A stretch of DNA of 64,000 bases from Suicoccus acidiformans (GCF_003546865.1 NZ_CP023434.1:2356001-2420000); one strand, 5' to 3'. Counted from the stretch's first letter, positions 37,625-48,869 are shown. The notes: generated by a model from the letters alone, not told the origin. Numbers and translations are program-made.

Positions 37625-37659
37625 TCAGTCTCCTCCTTCCTTGTCTTAAATTAAACTGA

Positions 37660-38073
37660 TTAACCTCTAGGTTTCTTAGCACCGTATTTAGAACGGCTTT
37701 GTTTACGGTCGTTAACACCAGCTGTGTCAAGCGCACCGCGGACAATATGGTAACGTACCCCTGGTAAGTCTTTCACACGTCCACCGCGAATAAGTACGAC
37801 ACTGTGCTCTTGTAGGTTGTGACCTTCCCCTGGAATATAAGCAGTCACTTCCATTAAGTTAGATAAACGAACACGCGCGTATTTACGTAGAGCTGAGTTC
37901 GGTTTCTTAGGTGTCATTGTACCAACACGAGTACATACGCCACGTTTTTGTGGTGACATTGTCGTCGTAGTTTTACGTTTTTGGCTGTTGTAGCCAACGT
38001 TTAATGCTGGTGAGTTTGATTTCGTAGACTTAGATTTACGTGGTTTACGAATCAATTGATTAATTGTAGGCAT
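37660..38073 (-). CDS. rpsL: Ribosomal protein uS12
   Basis: Decoding-centre protein, 137 residues. [13 protein letters not shown] opens it; the streptomycin-relevant segments [11 protein letters not shown] and VRYHIVRG are intact with wild-type lysines. First gene of the str operon. Confidence 0.97.
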   Translation of the reverse strand: MPTINQLIRKPRKSKSTKSNSPALNVGYNSQKRKTTTTMSPQKRGVCTRVGTMTPKKPNSALRKYARVRLSNLMEVTAYIPGEGHNLQEHSVVLIRGGRVKDLPGVRYHIVRGALDTAGVNDRKQSRSKYGAKKPRG

Positions 38074-38228
38074 TGTATGTCCTCCCTTCGATTATCTTAG
38101 TCCACACATCCAAGTGTGTCATTTCATTGTAAAAAGAATTCAGTGAGCTTTCATCACTGTTTGCGGGTGGTTTTAAGCAGTCAGCACGACTGTCTATTAC
38201 AGGAATCTGTCTTTAAAACACCTTGAAT

Positions 38229-38257
38229 AGAATAACACGACGCCAGTCATTAGTCAA
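38229..38257 (-). promoter_or_regulatory. Promoter of the str operon
   Basis: Minus strand TTGACT (38252-38257), 17-base spacer, TATTCT (38229-38234). The leader to rpsL is about 150 bases and holds two small hairpins (cagtga/tcactg and cacac/gtgtg) but no terminator. Bases 38258-38403 hold nothing recognisable. Confidence 0.75.
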
Positions 38258-38403
38258 TACTACTTGCCCTATTCTCGGCCGATTTAATTAATTTCTAATA
38301 CTTATGAGGCAGAAACACATTTAGATTGGTTAATTTAAGCCGATTCACAAAATATTGCATCTTTATTAACATTCAGGCTTAAATCCAGCGACCCTAATTT
38401 AAA

Positions 38404-38434
38404 CGAGCCACAGAAATTTCTTCCCTGTGACTCG
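38404..38434 (-). terminator. Terminator of the NatAB-like operon
   Basis: Ten-base stem cgagccacag/ctgtgactcg with one mismatch, followed on the minus strand by tttaaatt. Confidence 0.65.
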
Positions 38435-38490
38435 ACTTACTTATAAATATAGTATGTATTCTGGCTTATTCCCAAGATAAGCATCATACC

Positions 38491-39780
38491 TTAAGCATTG
38501 CGCTTCAAATTCATTGACCGCTTTAATGTATGCCAGACGCCTTTATCGCTATACGTCAAGACGTTGCTTTGATAGAAGGCAGTTGCAAGCCAGAAGCATC
38601 CAACGATAAAAAGCAGGCAAACACCCAGCATGACCCACAGCTCGGTCGTACTCACGCTATAATGTGCGATACGAATCGGCATAACAAAAGGGGTAAAGAA
38701 GGGGATATAGGAGCCTATTCTAACGATCAAACTGGATGTAGACATTAGCCCAAATATTCCGATATAAAAGCCAAATAGAATGGTAAATATCATTGGTGTA
38801 TTCACCCGCTGTGCGTCTTCAACTTTGGAAGCGAGGGAGCCAAAGAAAGCACTTAAAGCTAGGTAAATCAATGCTCCAATGATTGCAAAAGCACCACTCC
38901 ACAAGAATATATCTCGGTTATCTTGAACGAAAGCTTGAGCTACTAACATTATTACAGGTGGCAAATCTACTTGCACCCATCCAAACTGCCGGTTTAAAAG
39001 AAGAACAAGCAAGAATAAAGTGATATAAATCGCCAAATGCGTGGCAATCAGAAGCAGAATGCCAAGAATCTTCCCAAAGAAATGTTGGGTGGCTGACATA
39101 CTGGACATGACGATTTCCATCACCCGTGAACCTTTCTCCTTGGCAATTTCTTCAACAATCAGTTGCATATAATAGACCAAGAAGATGAAGAGAAACATTA
39201 AGATAACATAAGCAACACCGGTACGAACGATTCGCTGAATATCATTATCGGGATTGACCACAAGGTCCCCAGTTTCGCTTATATCAATTTCAATCGTTTC
39301 AATCTTCGAATTCTGATTCATCAAGGCGAAAAGTTCCTGGGACGTCAATCCTAATCGCTCTCCAACCTGAGCCGTTTGGGATCTAATCATGATTGCCTCT
39401 TCAACTGAAAGATTGATGGCATCAGTTCCCTGCCTCTTATAAAGTTTGCCCGTTGGTCCATTACCTGTCATTTCGACCACAAGCATGGCGTCTGCTTGGC
39501 CACTTATAAGCTGCTCTCTACCCTCTTCTTCAGAATCTACGAGGATGTACGTATTCTCACTCTCCGAAGCCTCGAATTGCTTTTGTAAGTTCACATCATC
39601 TACCACAAGGGCTAAATTTACACTCTGGCCTACTGCCGCCTGATTTCCCAAATAGCCTACGCCTAAGGCTATCACAAGAAAGATGAGGGGCGTTAATACC
39701 ATGGCGACAAAGCCCCAGGATTTCACATTTCGCCGATAGACACTCTTGGTAATCACCCATAGCTTACTCATTAAGCTCAC
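38491..39780 (-). CDS. ABC-2 type exporter permease (NatB-like)
   Basis: 429 residues: one N-terminal membrane span (about 20-45), a large extracytoplasmic domain (about 50-185), then six further spans. The layout fits the NatB/ABC-2 transporter family, in which NatAB exports sodium or lipophilic compounds. Its ATG overlaps the ATPase gene by 17 bases. Substrate not predictable from sequence. Confidence 0.82.
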   Translation of the reverse strand: MSLMSKLWVITKSVYRRNVKSWGFVAMVLTPLIFLVIALGVGYLGNQAAVGQSVNLALVVDDVNLQKQFEASESENTYILVDSEEEGREQLISGQADAMLVVEMTGNGPTGKLYKRQGTDAINLSVEEAIMIRSQTAQVGERLGLTSQELFALMNQNSKIETIEIDISETGDLVVNPDNDIQRIVRTGVAYVILMFLFIFLVYYMQLIVEEIAKEKGSRVMEIVMSSMSATQHFFGKILGILLLIATHLAIYITLFLLVLLLNRQFGWVQVDLPPVIMLVAQAFVQDNRDIFLWSGAFAIIGALIYLALSAFFGSLASKVEDAQRVNTPMIFTILFGFYIGIFGLMSTSSLIVRIGSYIPFFTPFVMPIRIAHYSVSTTELWVMLGVCLLFIVGCFWLATAFYQSNVLTYSDKGVWHTLKRSMNLKRNA

Positions 39781-40672
39781 CTACCTTCATCTTGAAAATC
39801 TCTTCTAATGTTGGTGGCTGTTGACTAAATTGTTGAATATACTCGCCACCGGTAATCGTGTGAAAGAGCCTTGGCCCAACTTCTTCTGACGCTAAGCGTA
39901 GAGAATACTCATGCTCTCCTCTGGCTTGGACTTCAAGAACTCCAGGCAATTCGGCTAAAGCTTGCTGATCCCAGCGTTCGGTTTCTATATGTAATTTTAT
40001 CCTTCCGTAACTGCGACGAACTTCATCGACCGTCCCGCTTAAAACTTGCTGGCCATTATGTATCATGACCAATTGATCGCACAAGGCTTCTACATTAGCC
40101 ATATTATGGCTCGAGAAGATAATTGCACTGCCTTGCTCCTTCAAAGTAAGAATCCCTTCTTGCAAGAGTTGTGCATTCACCGGGTCCAAACCTGAGAAAG
40201 GCTCATCTAAAATCAACAAGGTCGGTTCATGCAATAACGTAGCAATTACTTGGACCTTCTGCTGATTCCCTTTCGATAACGTTTCAACCTTATCCTTAGG
40301 TTGACCTTTCACGTTAAATCGTGACAGCCACTTCTCCATTCGCTCTAGCACTTCTTCACGACTCAAACCCCGCAATTCTCCAAACAGAATTAACTGCTCT
40401 TCAATCGTGAGCTTCTCATAAAGTCCCCGCTCTTCTGGCAAATACCCCAATTGATTTGCCATCAACTCAATGTCATAAGGCTTACCGTCCCAGAGAACTT
40501 CCCCTTGTCCTTCAGACGTCAGAAAGCCTAATATTAACCGAAATAGTGTTGTTTTACCTGAGCCATTCTGTCCAATAAGGCCTAGGATTTGCCCACGTTT
40601 TACTTCGAAAGACACATCCTCTACCGCTGTGACATCTCCAAATGTCTTCTTTAAATGCTCCACACTTAACAT
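39764..40672 (-). CDS. ABC exporter ATP-binding protein (NatA-like)
   Basis: 302-residue ATPase of the DrrA/NatA group. Walker A GQNGSGKTT, signature LSKGNQQKVQVIATLLH (the SKGNQQK variant typical of NatA-type ATPases), Walker B LLILDEPFSGLDP, and a C-terminal extension of about 80 residues. The ATG at 40672 is 8 bases from gggg; a GTG and an ATG lie just upstream (40681, 40678). Pairs with the next gene. Confidence 0.85.
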   Translation of the reverse strand: MLSVEHLKKTFGDVTAVEDVSFEVKRGQILGLIGQNGSGKTTLFRLILGFLTSEGQGEVLWDGKPYDIELMANQLGYLPEERGLYEKLTIEEQLILFGELRGLSREEVLERMEKWLSRFNVKGQPKDKVETLSKGNQQKVQVIATLLHEPTLLILDEPFSGLDPVNAQLLQEGILTLKEQGSAIIFSSHNMANVEALCDQLVMIHNGQQVLSGTVDEVRRSYGRIKLHIETERWDQQALAELPGVLEVQARGEHEYSLRLASEEVGPRLFHTITGGEYIQQFSQQPPTLEEIFKMKVGELNE

Positions 40673-40704
40673 CGTCATCACCCCATTCTTTCTCTACTTC
40701 CTTT

Positions 40705-40733
40705 ATTATATCCACATAAAAAAACGCTGTCAA
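40705..40733 (-). promoter_or_regulatory. Consensus promoter of the NatAB-like operon
   Basis: Minus strand TTGACA (40728-40733), exactly 17 bases, TATAAT (40705-40710): a perfect sigma-A consensus. The leader to the ATPase gene is only about 25 bases. Confidence 0.9.
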
Positions 40734-40767
40734 TTTTAGTATGCAAGCCAATACAACATGTTAGCTC

Positions 40768-40820
40768 TCTTAAGGTAACAAAGCATATGAATTGGTGAAT
40801 ATTCAAAGATATGTTAAACT
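40768..40820 (+). repeat. 53-bp direct repeat, copy 1
   Basis: From tcttaaggtaaca to gttaaact. It matches 41155-41207 at 51 of 53 positions. It includes a TTGGTG-17-TAAACT promoter-like pair. Confidence 0.9.
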
Positions 40821-40826
40821 CTCGCG

Positions 40827-41148
40827 TTTGACACTTCTAAAGGCCAAAGGGTACCTAAAGCCTCTTTAAATCAACATTTCGGAGGAGTTTATGCCAACGA
40901 AAAAAAGCGTACTATTCGTGCTTTAATACAAAAATATTTAATTTTTTGAAGTATGAAGCATAATATAAGTGTCAAAGCAATCTAATTCATAGAGCGGTTT
41001 TTATACAAGGAAAATGCGATAATAACAATGTTTTTATCATATTTGTAGCTGATGAAAAAATAGTACGAAAAATATGCACGAGATATTTGACAATAAAAGT
41101 GCTATACACCAACGTTTAGAGTGATTTTTTAGGCTGGCAAGTGTCAAA
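40827..41148. mobile_element. 322-bp MITE-like segment between the direct repeats
   Basis: Begins TTTGACACTT (40827-40836) and ends with the exact inverse AAGTGTCAAA (41139-41148). A third copy of AAGTGTCAAA is inside (40967-40976). AT-rich, no transposase, one tiny ORF. No clear target duplication at the inverted repeats. It may be a miniature transposon or a remnant trapped by recombination; the direct repeats outside it argue for a duplication of the cysteine-operon promoter region. Confidence 0.4.
40891..40926 (+). pseudogene. 11-codon ORF with strong ribosome-binding site
   Basis: Encodes MPTKKSVLFVL then stop, with ggaggag immediately upstream. It could be the stump of a deleted gene (the start loosely recalls low-molecular-weight phosphatase/arsenate-reductase N-termini) or a short leader peptide. 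Neither can be shown. Confidence 0.25.
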
Positions 41149-41154
41149 GTCCCG

Positions 41155-41207
41155 TCTTAAGGTAACAAGGCATATAAATTGGTGAATATTCAAAGATATG
41201 TTAAACT
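41155..41207 (+). repeat. 53-bp direct repeat, copy 2
   Basis: Second copy of 40768-40820, two differences. It directly precedes the cysteine operon. Confidence 0.9.
41179..41207 (+). promoter_or_regulatory. Probable promoter of the cysteine operon
   Basis: TTGGTG, 17 bases, TAAACT, about 30 bases before the first gene. Weak match to consensus, as expected for an activator-dependent promoter. The same pair occurs in repeat copy 1. Confidence 0.45.
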
Positions 41208-41238
41208 ACACACACCATAAAACAAAGGGGGAACAATC

Positions 41239-41523
41239 ATGGATTTAAAACATGAATATCAAGCAATCGTATACCGAGATGATGAAGGGAAGAAACTAGC
41301 AGAAATTACCTACTCACTAACCGAGGATGCAGACATTGTAGCAGCAGATCATACATATGTCTCACCGACTTTGCGTGGCCAAGGTGTTGCGGGCAAACTA
41401 CTGGATGAATTGGTTTCGGTGATGCAGAAAGAAGGCAAGCAGATTAAAGCAGTCTGTCCATACGTTGTTCGCAAATTCCAGGAAGAACCCGAGAAATATA
41501 ATCAAATTAACGCCGATGCATAA
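41239..41523 (+). CDS. Small GNAT-type acetyltransferase (YjdJ/CG family)
   Basis: 94 residues of the short GNAT family. The acetyl-CoA loop is VSPTLRGQGVAGKLLDELV, followed by a helix and VCPYVVRKFQEEPE, the C-terminal signature of this group. Substrate unknown. First gene of the operon with cysK and cysE; strong ggggg site before the ATG. Confidence 0.85.
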   Translation: MDLKHEYQAIVYRDDEGKKLAEITYSLTEDADIVAADHTYVSPTLRGQGVAGKLLDELVSVMQKEGKQIKAVCPYVVRKFQEEPEKYNQINADA

Positions 41524-41551
41524 GCATTTATAGGACTTGAGGAGGATATAT

Positions 41552-42469
41552 ATGTTATTTGAGAATATTATAGACACTATAGGCAAGACACCATTAGTGA
41601 AATTAAAAGATGCGGACAACCGCGCTAGCATCTACGTCAAAGTTGAAAGTTTTAATCCAAGCGGGAGCGTAAAAGATCGCCCGGTGAAATATATCCTAAA
41701 AGATTTGATGGATCAAGGCATTCTCAAGGAAGGCGATACGATTATCGAACAGACGAGCGGAAATACCGGTGTTGGTCTAGCTATGGCGAGCGCCAGTCTA
41801 GGCCTCAAAGCAATGATTGTTATGCCTGACACTATGACTGTTGAACGCCATCGCTTAATGCAAGCCTATGGTGCCGAACTCGTCCTTACCCCTGGTAGCG
41901 AAGGAATGGCCGGTGCTAAAGCTAAGGCACAAGAATTGAGCGAAGAATTGGACGCACCTATTTTCGGGCAATTCACCAATCAGGCGAATGTTAAGGCTCA
42001 TGAAGAAACGACAGCTAAGGAAATTCTGGCTGACCTTCCAGACGTCGCTGCCTTCGTTGCAGGAATTGGAACCGGCGGTACTGTTACAGGTGTCGGCAAG
42101 ACCCTTAAAGCCAATGATGCAAATACAATTATTTGGGGCGTCGAACCCACTGACTCACCCCTTCTATCTGAAGGAAAGGCCGGCTCACATAAAATTCAAG
42201 GCATTGGGGCGAATTTCGTACCAGACATTCTTGACCAAAAGGTCATCGACCGCATCTTTACCGTGACAAACGACCAAGCCATCGACACCATGGTCAAACT
42301 TGCCAAGACCGAAGGTATTCTAGCCGGGGTTTCTGCAGGCGCGAATGTCTACGCAGCCTTGCAACTGGCAGAAGAATTAGGCGCCGGCAAGAAAGTGGTC
42401 ACTGTCTTACCAGATACAGGTGAGCGATACTTATCATCAGGATTCTTTGGCGATGAAGGCGCGCAATAA
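41552..42469 (+). CDS. cysK: Cysteine synthase A
   Basis: PLP enzyme making cysteine from O-acetylserine and sulfide. 305 residues; the PLP lysine lies in NPSGSVKDRP, the substrate loop is EQTSGNTGVGLAMA, and the phosphate-binding glycines are GIGTGGTVTGVG. The ATG at 41552 has gaggagg upstream (an in-frame TTG at 41537 overlaps that site). The downstream cysE overlaps its end. Confidence 0.95.
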   Translation: MLFENIIDTIGKTPLVKLKDADNRASIYVKVESFNPSGSVKDRPVKYILKDLMDQGILKEGDTIIEQTSGNTGVGLAMASASLGLKAMIVMPDTMTVERHRLMQAYGAELVLTPGSEGMAGAKAKAQELSEELDAPIFGQFTNQANVKAHEETTAKEILADLPDVAAFVAGIGTGGTVTGVGKTLKANDANTIIWGVEPTDSPLLSEGKAGSHKIQGIGANFVPDILDQKVIDRIFTVTNDQAIDTMVKLAKTEGILAGVSAGANVYAALQLAEELGAGKKVVTVLPDTGERYLSSGFFGDEGAQ

Positions 42470-43016
42470 CAAACGCTACCGTCTTGCGACTTATATCTAT
42501 CAAGAAGACGCAGCGGCCCATAGCATCGAAGAAGCCTACCGTTACTATCCAGGAGTCACTGCCTTGGTGATGCATGAACGTGCTCATATGCACTACCAGC
42601 GAGGAAATTTTCTACTCGCAAGGAAAATATCTGAACAGGCACGTTTTCTAACAGGCATAGAAATTCATCCCGGTGCTCAAATTGATGAACCGATATTTAT
42701 TGATCACGGCACAGGTCTTGTCATTGGCGAAACGTCAATCATTGGCCCAAGGGTTAAGCTATTCCACGGCGTCACCCTTGGAGGAACCGGTAAAGAAAAA
42801 GACGTCAAGCGCCATCCCACAGTTGAACATGATGTGCTCATTGGCACTGGCGCCACAATTCTTGGAGATGTCCGCATTGGCCACCATAGCAAAATCGGTG
42901 CCGGAGCGCTCGTCTTAGAAGACGTACCACCTTATGCAACCGCTGTGGGGGTACCAGCACGAATTATTCAAAGAGATCCCCCGGAAGGTGATGTTACTAA
43001 AACCTCAAAAGAATAA
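42453..43016 (+). CDS. cysE: Serine O-acetyltransferase
   Basis: Makes O-acetylserine for CysK. 187 residues: short helical N-terminal part, then left-handed beta-helix hexapeptide repeats with the catalytic region FIDHGTGLVIGETSIIGPRVKLFHGVTLGGTGK. The C-terminal tail that docks in CysK is short. I choose ATG 42453 (overlapping cysK by 17 bases); an in-frame GTG at 42420 is possible. Together with cysK this makes a complete two-step cysteine pathway. Confidence 0.93.
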   Translation: MKARNNKRYRLATYIYQEDAAAHSIEEAYRYYPGVTALVMHERAHMHYQRGNFLLARKISEQARFLTGIEIHPGAQIDEPIFIDHGTGLVIGETSIIGPRVKLFHGVTLGGTGKEKDVKRHPTVEHDVLIGTGATILGDVRIGHHSKIGAGALVLEDVPPYATAVGVPARIIQRDPPEGDVTKTSKE

Positions 43017-43025
43017 CTTCTAAGC

Positions 43026-43057
43026 AAGAGTCGGCTGTTTGCAGTCGACTCTTTTTT
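43026..43057 (+). terminator. Terminator of the cysteine operon
   Basis: 11-bp stem agagtcggctg/cagtcgactct (one G-U) with a 4-base loop, then six T residues. Confidence 0.92.
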
Positions 43058-43246
43058 GCCTTGCTTTTATAAGAGACGTGTATTACAAGAAGCATACAAC
43101 TGCCTTTCAATGAAATACACCTTAAACTCAATAAAAGGACACATTCGATGATTCATTTAGCTATCCGAGCATTCCATACAATATTTATCGTCTCATAATG
43201 TTTATGTGTTTAAATTATGTCATACCAAACAGAAAGGTTGATAACC

Positions 43247-43312
43247 ATGAAGTACATTTCAAGCCCAGAACAATTGAAAGTTTACATAGGGGTAACGGCT
43301 TCCAAGAAATAG
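43247..43312 (+). pseudogene. N-terminal gene stump
   Basis: ATG with agaaagg 9 bases upstream encodes MKYISSPEQLKVYIGVTAS and a stop. The SPEQL...YI.VT pattern loosely resembles the N-termini of HlyD-like secretion proteins in peptide-export (NHLM-type) clusters. Only a stump remains. Confidence 0.3.
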
Positions 43313-43782
43313 GAAGACTAGCCGAAAACGTATTCTTTTAGTATATCAAAGGATTTTCTAACGCTTCAGATGTTTCTCATACGCTTCGATTCCAAAAAAT
43401 AATTGGTGATCCCTTATGAAAAAGCTTAGTTATAAGGAAATGCAAATTACCTATGATGCAAGTTAGTTACCCAGAGTGCTTCCTAAACTTGATAAAAATT
43501 GGCATTTCGGAAAAGGTGTAATCCAAGATTTCAAAGAAGCAAGTGACCGTTCCTCATCAAGTCGGTAAGCACAGTAGGAGGTACATTGCCATTGCATGCT
43601 AAATAACTTTATCGAAACAATAAAACATAGCTACCATTTCTTTAATCAACTGTCGCTTTCAACACAATTGCTCATAGCCACTATAGTTTGTTATCTAATA
43701 TATCAATGCTGTCAGTGGATTGATAAACATTCCTGATTCTATGGTCTTCTACACACAATGATTCTTTACATATACAAGCTTT

Positions 43783-43902
43783 CTATTTGTATCTAAGAAG
43801 CTTGCATATGTTAGCTGCCTTCCATTTCTCTGCGCCTACAAAACCGATACATTCATAATAAGCCTTGTATTTGTTGAGCTTGACCAATACATCAACCAGT
43901 GC
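43783..43902 (-). pseudogene. Short open stretch, possible acetyltransferase C-terminal remnant
   Basis: Forty codons open on the minus strand without a start; the segment NKYKAYYECIGFVGAEKW recalls the N.A...Y...GF end of GNAT proteins. Weak evidence. Confidence 0.2.
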
Positions 43903-44035
43903 TCACATTAATCGTAATCTTTTAATGCAGCTGGATACCCCGCTACACTTTCTTTGCTGGATTAACTTTATTATTGGAGCTTTCCACGACTGACTCCCTA
44001 ATCACCTCAGCAAACAGAATCATTGGTGCATAAAG

Positions 44036-44081
44036 AGAAAAAACCAACCTCGAGTACACATAGTTTGCTGCTCGGGGTTGG
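44036..44081 (-). terminator. Terminator of lysS
   Basis: Stem ccaacctcgag/ctcggggttgg (one mismatch) with a long loop, followed on the minus strand by a run of T residues. Confidence 0.8.
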
Positions 44082-44095
44082 GATTTTAGTAATCA

Positions 44096-45667
<1,572 letters not shown>

Positions 45668-45677
45668 TCATATCGAT

Positions 45678-46562
45678 TTATTTCGCTTGGTTAGCATGAA
45701 GAACTTCACGCAAGTCTTCCTCGCTATACTGGTACTGCTCATTACAGAAATGACAGGTCACTTCTGCCCCATGGTCTTCTTCAATCATCTCACGTAAAGT
45801 CATCTCATCCAATACAGCCAACTTATCTTGATAGTAAGCTTTACTGCATGGGCAATGGAAACTCACGTCCGCTGCTTCCAATTCCTTATAATTACCCTGG
45901 CCAACAAGCGCCTCCACTAAAGACACGAGGGACTCACTCTCATTAAAGTACGTTGCTAAAGAATCTAACTGACTTAAATTAGCTTCCAAAGCTTGAATTG
46001 TCTCCTCAGTTGCACCCGGCATCATCTGAATCATAAAGCCACCTGCGGATTGAATCGACTCATCCGGATTAACCAGCACACTCAAGCCGAAAGAAGAAGG
46101 TGTCTGCTCAGACGCAGTCATATAATAAGTGAAATCATCCCCAATCTCCCCAGAGACCAAAGCCACTTGTCCAACAAAAGGCTCCATATGCTCAATATAA
46201 CGTCGCACTGTAAGCGTCCCAGGCAAGCCGACCGCACCACTTACATCTAGTTTGTGCTGTTCATTGAGCTCCAAGGCCACATGGGGCTGATTCACGTAAC
46301 CACGCACTTGGTTATGGCTATTCACATCCACCACAATGCGCCCAATTGGCCCAGTCCCTTGAATTTCAGTGATGATACGGTCTTCACCTTTCAAATTTGA
46401 CGCCAATAGTAAGCTACCAATCATAGTCCGTCCAAAGGCCGCACTGGCAGTATGCCACGTATCATGGCGACGGCAAGCTTCTTGAACCGTATTCGTCGCC
46501 TGCACAAGCACTAAGCGTACTTGCCCATCAAAGGCTAAATACTTAACTAATTGATCTTGCAT
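45678..46562 (-). CDS. hslO: Redox-regulated chaperone Hsp33
   Basis: Holdase activated by oxidative unfolding. 294 residues; the C-terminal zinc switch is intact (HCPCSKAY and VTCHFCNEQY, i.e. CxC and CxxC). aaggag precedes the start at 46562. It lies downstream of ftsH, as in Bacillus, but a terminator separates them; its promoter is not clear. Confidence 0.96.
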   Translation of the reverse strand: MQDQLVKYLAFDGQVRLVLVQATNTVQEACRRHDTWHTASAAFGRTMIGSLLLASNLKGEDRIITEIQGTGPIGRIVVDVNSHNQVRGYVNQPHVALELNEQHKLDVSGAVGLPGTLTVRRYIEHMEPFVGQVALVSGEIGDDFTYYMTASEQTPSSFGLSVLVNPDESIQSAGGFMIQMMPGATEETIQALEANLSQLDSLATYFNESESLVSLVEALVGQGNYKELEAADVSFHCPCSKAYYQDKLAVLDEMTLREMIEEDHGAEVTCHFCNEQYQYSEEDLREVLHANQAK

Positions 46563-46740
46563 ATCTCGCTCCTTCTCTTCACTAACAATCATAGCTATCA
46601 TACCATTCTCCCGCTGAAATATCAGCGCCTAATTCCAAAAAATATATATTTCCTGCCGGAAAGAACCACTAAGGATTCCGAATACTCATTATCACTTCCC
46701 GGAATTGACATTGCTCATATCCCAGCCCATATAAAAATCC

Positions 46741-46767
46741 CGAAACCCCTACTTGATAGAGGTTTCG
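46741..46767 (-). terminator. Terminator of the tilS-hpt-ftsH operon
   Basis: Nine-bp stem cgaaacccc/gaggtttcg (one G-U), minus-strand tail ggattttta. Confidence 0.75.
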
Positions 46768-46790
46768 AGACTTCATTTAAACCAAGTCCA

Positions 46791-48869
46791 CTATTCATCG
46801 CGGTCTTGATTAATATGTGCATTGCGCGGACGATCTGAATCGCTATCATAGGCCGATGGATGATGTGTCTCCAAAGGATCATCTTCTTCGGCTTTCTGCT
46901 TAGCATCTTCATAAGAATCCGGAGTAATTGGCTCCTCCTCAGAAGCTGGCTGATCTTCTGGCTTAGGCATTTCACCTGTCTTGAAGAGTGCTTCAATCTC
47001 ACGGCGATCTAGCGTTTCAATTTCAAGTAATTTCTCAGCAATTGTATTCAATTGCTCGCGGTGCTCATTGATAATTTGATGCGCCTCTTCCAGGGCTAAA
47101 TTCATTATGCGGCGAACTTCCATATCAATCTCGTAAGCTACTTGTTCAGAGTAAGCTGCGGTTTGACCGTATTGACGCCCTGCAAATGGTTGGCTATTGC
47201 CTTCATATTGAATCGTACCCAATTTCTCAGACATACCATATTCAGTGACCATGCTGCGAACAATTTGTGTTGCTTGCTGGAAGTCATTGCTGGCTCCCGT
47301 CGATTGATGATTGAACACAATCTCTTCTGCTGCCCGGCCACCCAGTAGTCCAACCACTTGTTCATACAATTCTTTCTCAGTAATGATATACTGATCTTCT
47401 TTAGGTAGCATAATCGCATAACCACCTGCTCGGCCCCGGGGAACAATCGTTACCTTATGCACGATACGCGCATCATTCAACACCATACCGACAACGGTAT
47501 GACCGGCTTCATGGTAGGCAACAGTACGCCGTTGTTTCTCAGACATTTCCTTATTCTCCTTAGCAGGCCCAGCAATAACGCGGTCATGCGCTTCATCCAC
47601 ATCTTCCGGCATAATTACCGCATGGTCGAAACGTGCCGCAACAAGGGCTGCTTCGTTTAGTAAGTTCTCTAAGTCTGCTCCTGAAAAACCTGGGGTTTGT
47701 TGGGCAATTACTTTCAAATCAACCTCTGGCGATAACTTCTTATTGCGCGCATGTACACGCAAGATTGCCTCCCGGCCTTTAACGTCCGGGTTGCCGACTA
47801 GAATTTGACGGTCAAACCGTCCTGGACGTAGTAAAGCTGGGTCCAGAACATCGGCCCGGTTGGTAGCGGCGATAACAATCACGCCTTCATTCCCTTCGAA
47901 ACCATCCATCTCCACAAGAAGTTGGTTCAAGGTCTGCTCACGCTCATCGTGTCCTCCACCCATTCCAGCACCACGCTGGCGACCGACAGCATCAATCTCA
48001 TCGATGAAGATAATCGATGGAGCATTCTTCTTTGCATTCTCGAATAAATCGCGCACGCGACTTGCTCCCACACCGACAAACATCTCAACAAATTCTGATC
48101 CTGAAATACTATAGAAAGGTACACCTGCTTCCCCAGCAACTGCTTTAGCTAGCAAAGTCTTACCTGTTCCTGGAGGACCCTCTAAAAGCACTCCTGCAGG
48201 GATACGCGCGCCTAGGCCGGTAAAGCGGTCTGGGTCCTTCAAGAATTCAACCACTTCTACAAGCTCTTGCTTTTCTTCTTCAGCACCAGCAACATCACTA
48301 AACTTCACTTTCACCTTCTGCTTGGATGCATCTTGTGACTTCGTCTTGCCAAAGTTCATGACATTGCGGCCACCTCCACCCCCGCTTTGCTGGGTCATGG
48401 AATAAATTAGAAAGAAGGTTGGAATAAGTAAAATTAAGAAGGGAATATAACTCAACCATAAGCCTGTTGTCGATTCTGGCAAGGTCTTCATCTTCGTTTC
48501 AGATGCCTTAGCCAGCTCCGTGATGGCTGATAAGGTAGAGTCGTTTCCTAGCACCTTTGTTTCGAAACGCTTCGTCGTATCAGAACCTTGGTAGACTTGC
48601 ATTAAGTTACCTTCATCTTCGTTAACTTTCGTTTCTTTCTCATACTGCCCTTTGACGTTATACGCGCCTGAGCCGATTTGGATTTCAAATTCTTTAATTT
48701 CGCCCTTTTCTAATTCGTCCATGAATTGAGTTTGGGAAATTTCTGCCGTGGGGCCTTGCGCAGCTCCCCCACCGGTCAATAATTGAATACCTCCTGCGAT
48801 CGCAAGAACAACGAGCACATAGAACAATGTACTACGGAAGAAGTTGCGATTGGGATTCTGGTTGTTCAT
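46791..48869 (-). CDS. ftsH: ATP-dependent membrane protease FtsH
   Basis: 692 residues. Two N-terminal membrane spans (about 12-32 and 140-160) flank an external domain. The AAA module has Walker A GPPGTGKT and Walker [16 protein letters not shown], and the zinc-protease motif is HEAGH. The C-terminal tail is acidic and disordered ([15 protein letters not shown]). Degrades misassembled membrane proteins and regulators. Confidence 0.97.
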   Translation of the reverse strand: MNNQNPNRNFFRSTLFYVLVVLAIAGGIQLLTGGGAAQGPTAEISQTQFMDELEKGEIKEFEIQIGSGAYNVKGQYEKETKVNEDEGNLMQVYQGSDTTKRFETKVLGNDSTLSAITELAKASETKMKTLPESTTGLWLSYIPFLILLIPTFFLIYSMTQQSGGGGGRNVMNFGKTKSQDASKQKVKVKFSDVAGAEEEKQELVEVVEFLKDPDRFTGLGARIPAGVLLEGPPGTGKTLLAKAVAGEAGVPFYSISGSEFVEMFVGVGASRVRDLFENAKKNAPSIIFIDEIDAVGRQRGAGMGGGHDEREQTLNQLLVEMDGFEGNEGVIVIAATNRADVLDPALLRPGRFDRQILVGNPDVKGREAILRVHARNKKLSPEVDLKVIAQQTPGFSGADLENLLNEAALVAARFDHAVIMPEDVDEAHDRVIAGPAKENKEMSEKQRRTVAYHEAGHTVVGMVLNDARIVHKVTIVPRGRAGGYAIMLPKEDQYIITEKELYEQVVGLLGGRAAEEIVFNHQSTGASNDFQQATQIVRSMVTEYGMSEKLGTIQYEGNSQPFAGRQYGQTAAYSEQVAYEIDMEVRRIMNLALEEAHQIINEHREQLNTIAEKLLEIETLDRREIEALFKTGEMPKPEDQPASEEEPITPDSYEDAKQKAEEDDPLETHHPSAYDSDSDRPRNAHINQDRDE

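Larger units (their letters stand above)
43058..44034. other. About 1 kb without intact genes (decayed region)
   Basis: Both strands are broken by stops and no ORF over about 45 codons is convincing. Several short fragments look like remains of genes (see separate entries). No tRNA, repeat unit or insertion-sequence end was recognised. Confidence 0.7.

Noticed and set aside
43540-43605. Possible small bacteriocin precursor fragments on the + strand
   Set aside because: Three frames give short cysteine-poor peptides with no start or leader motif; indistinguishable from random sequence.
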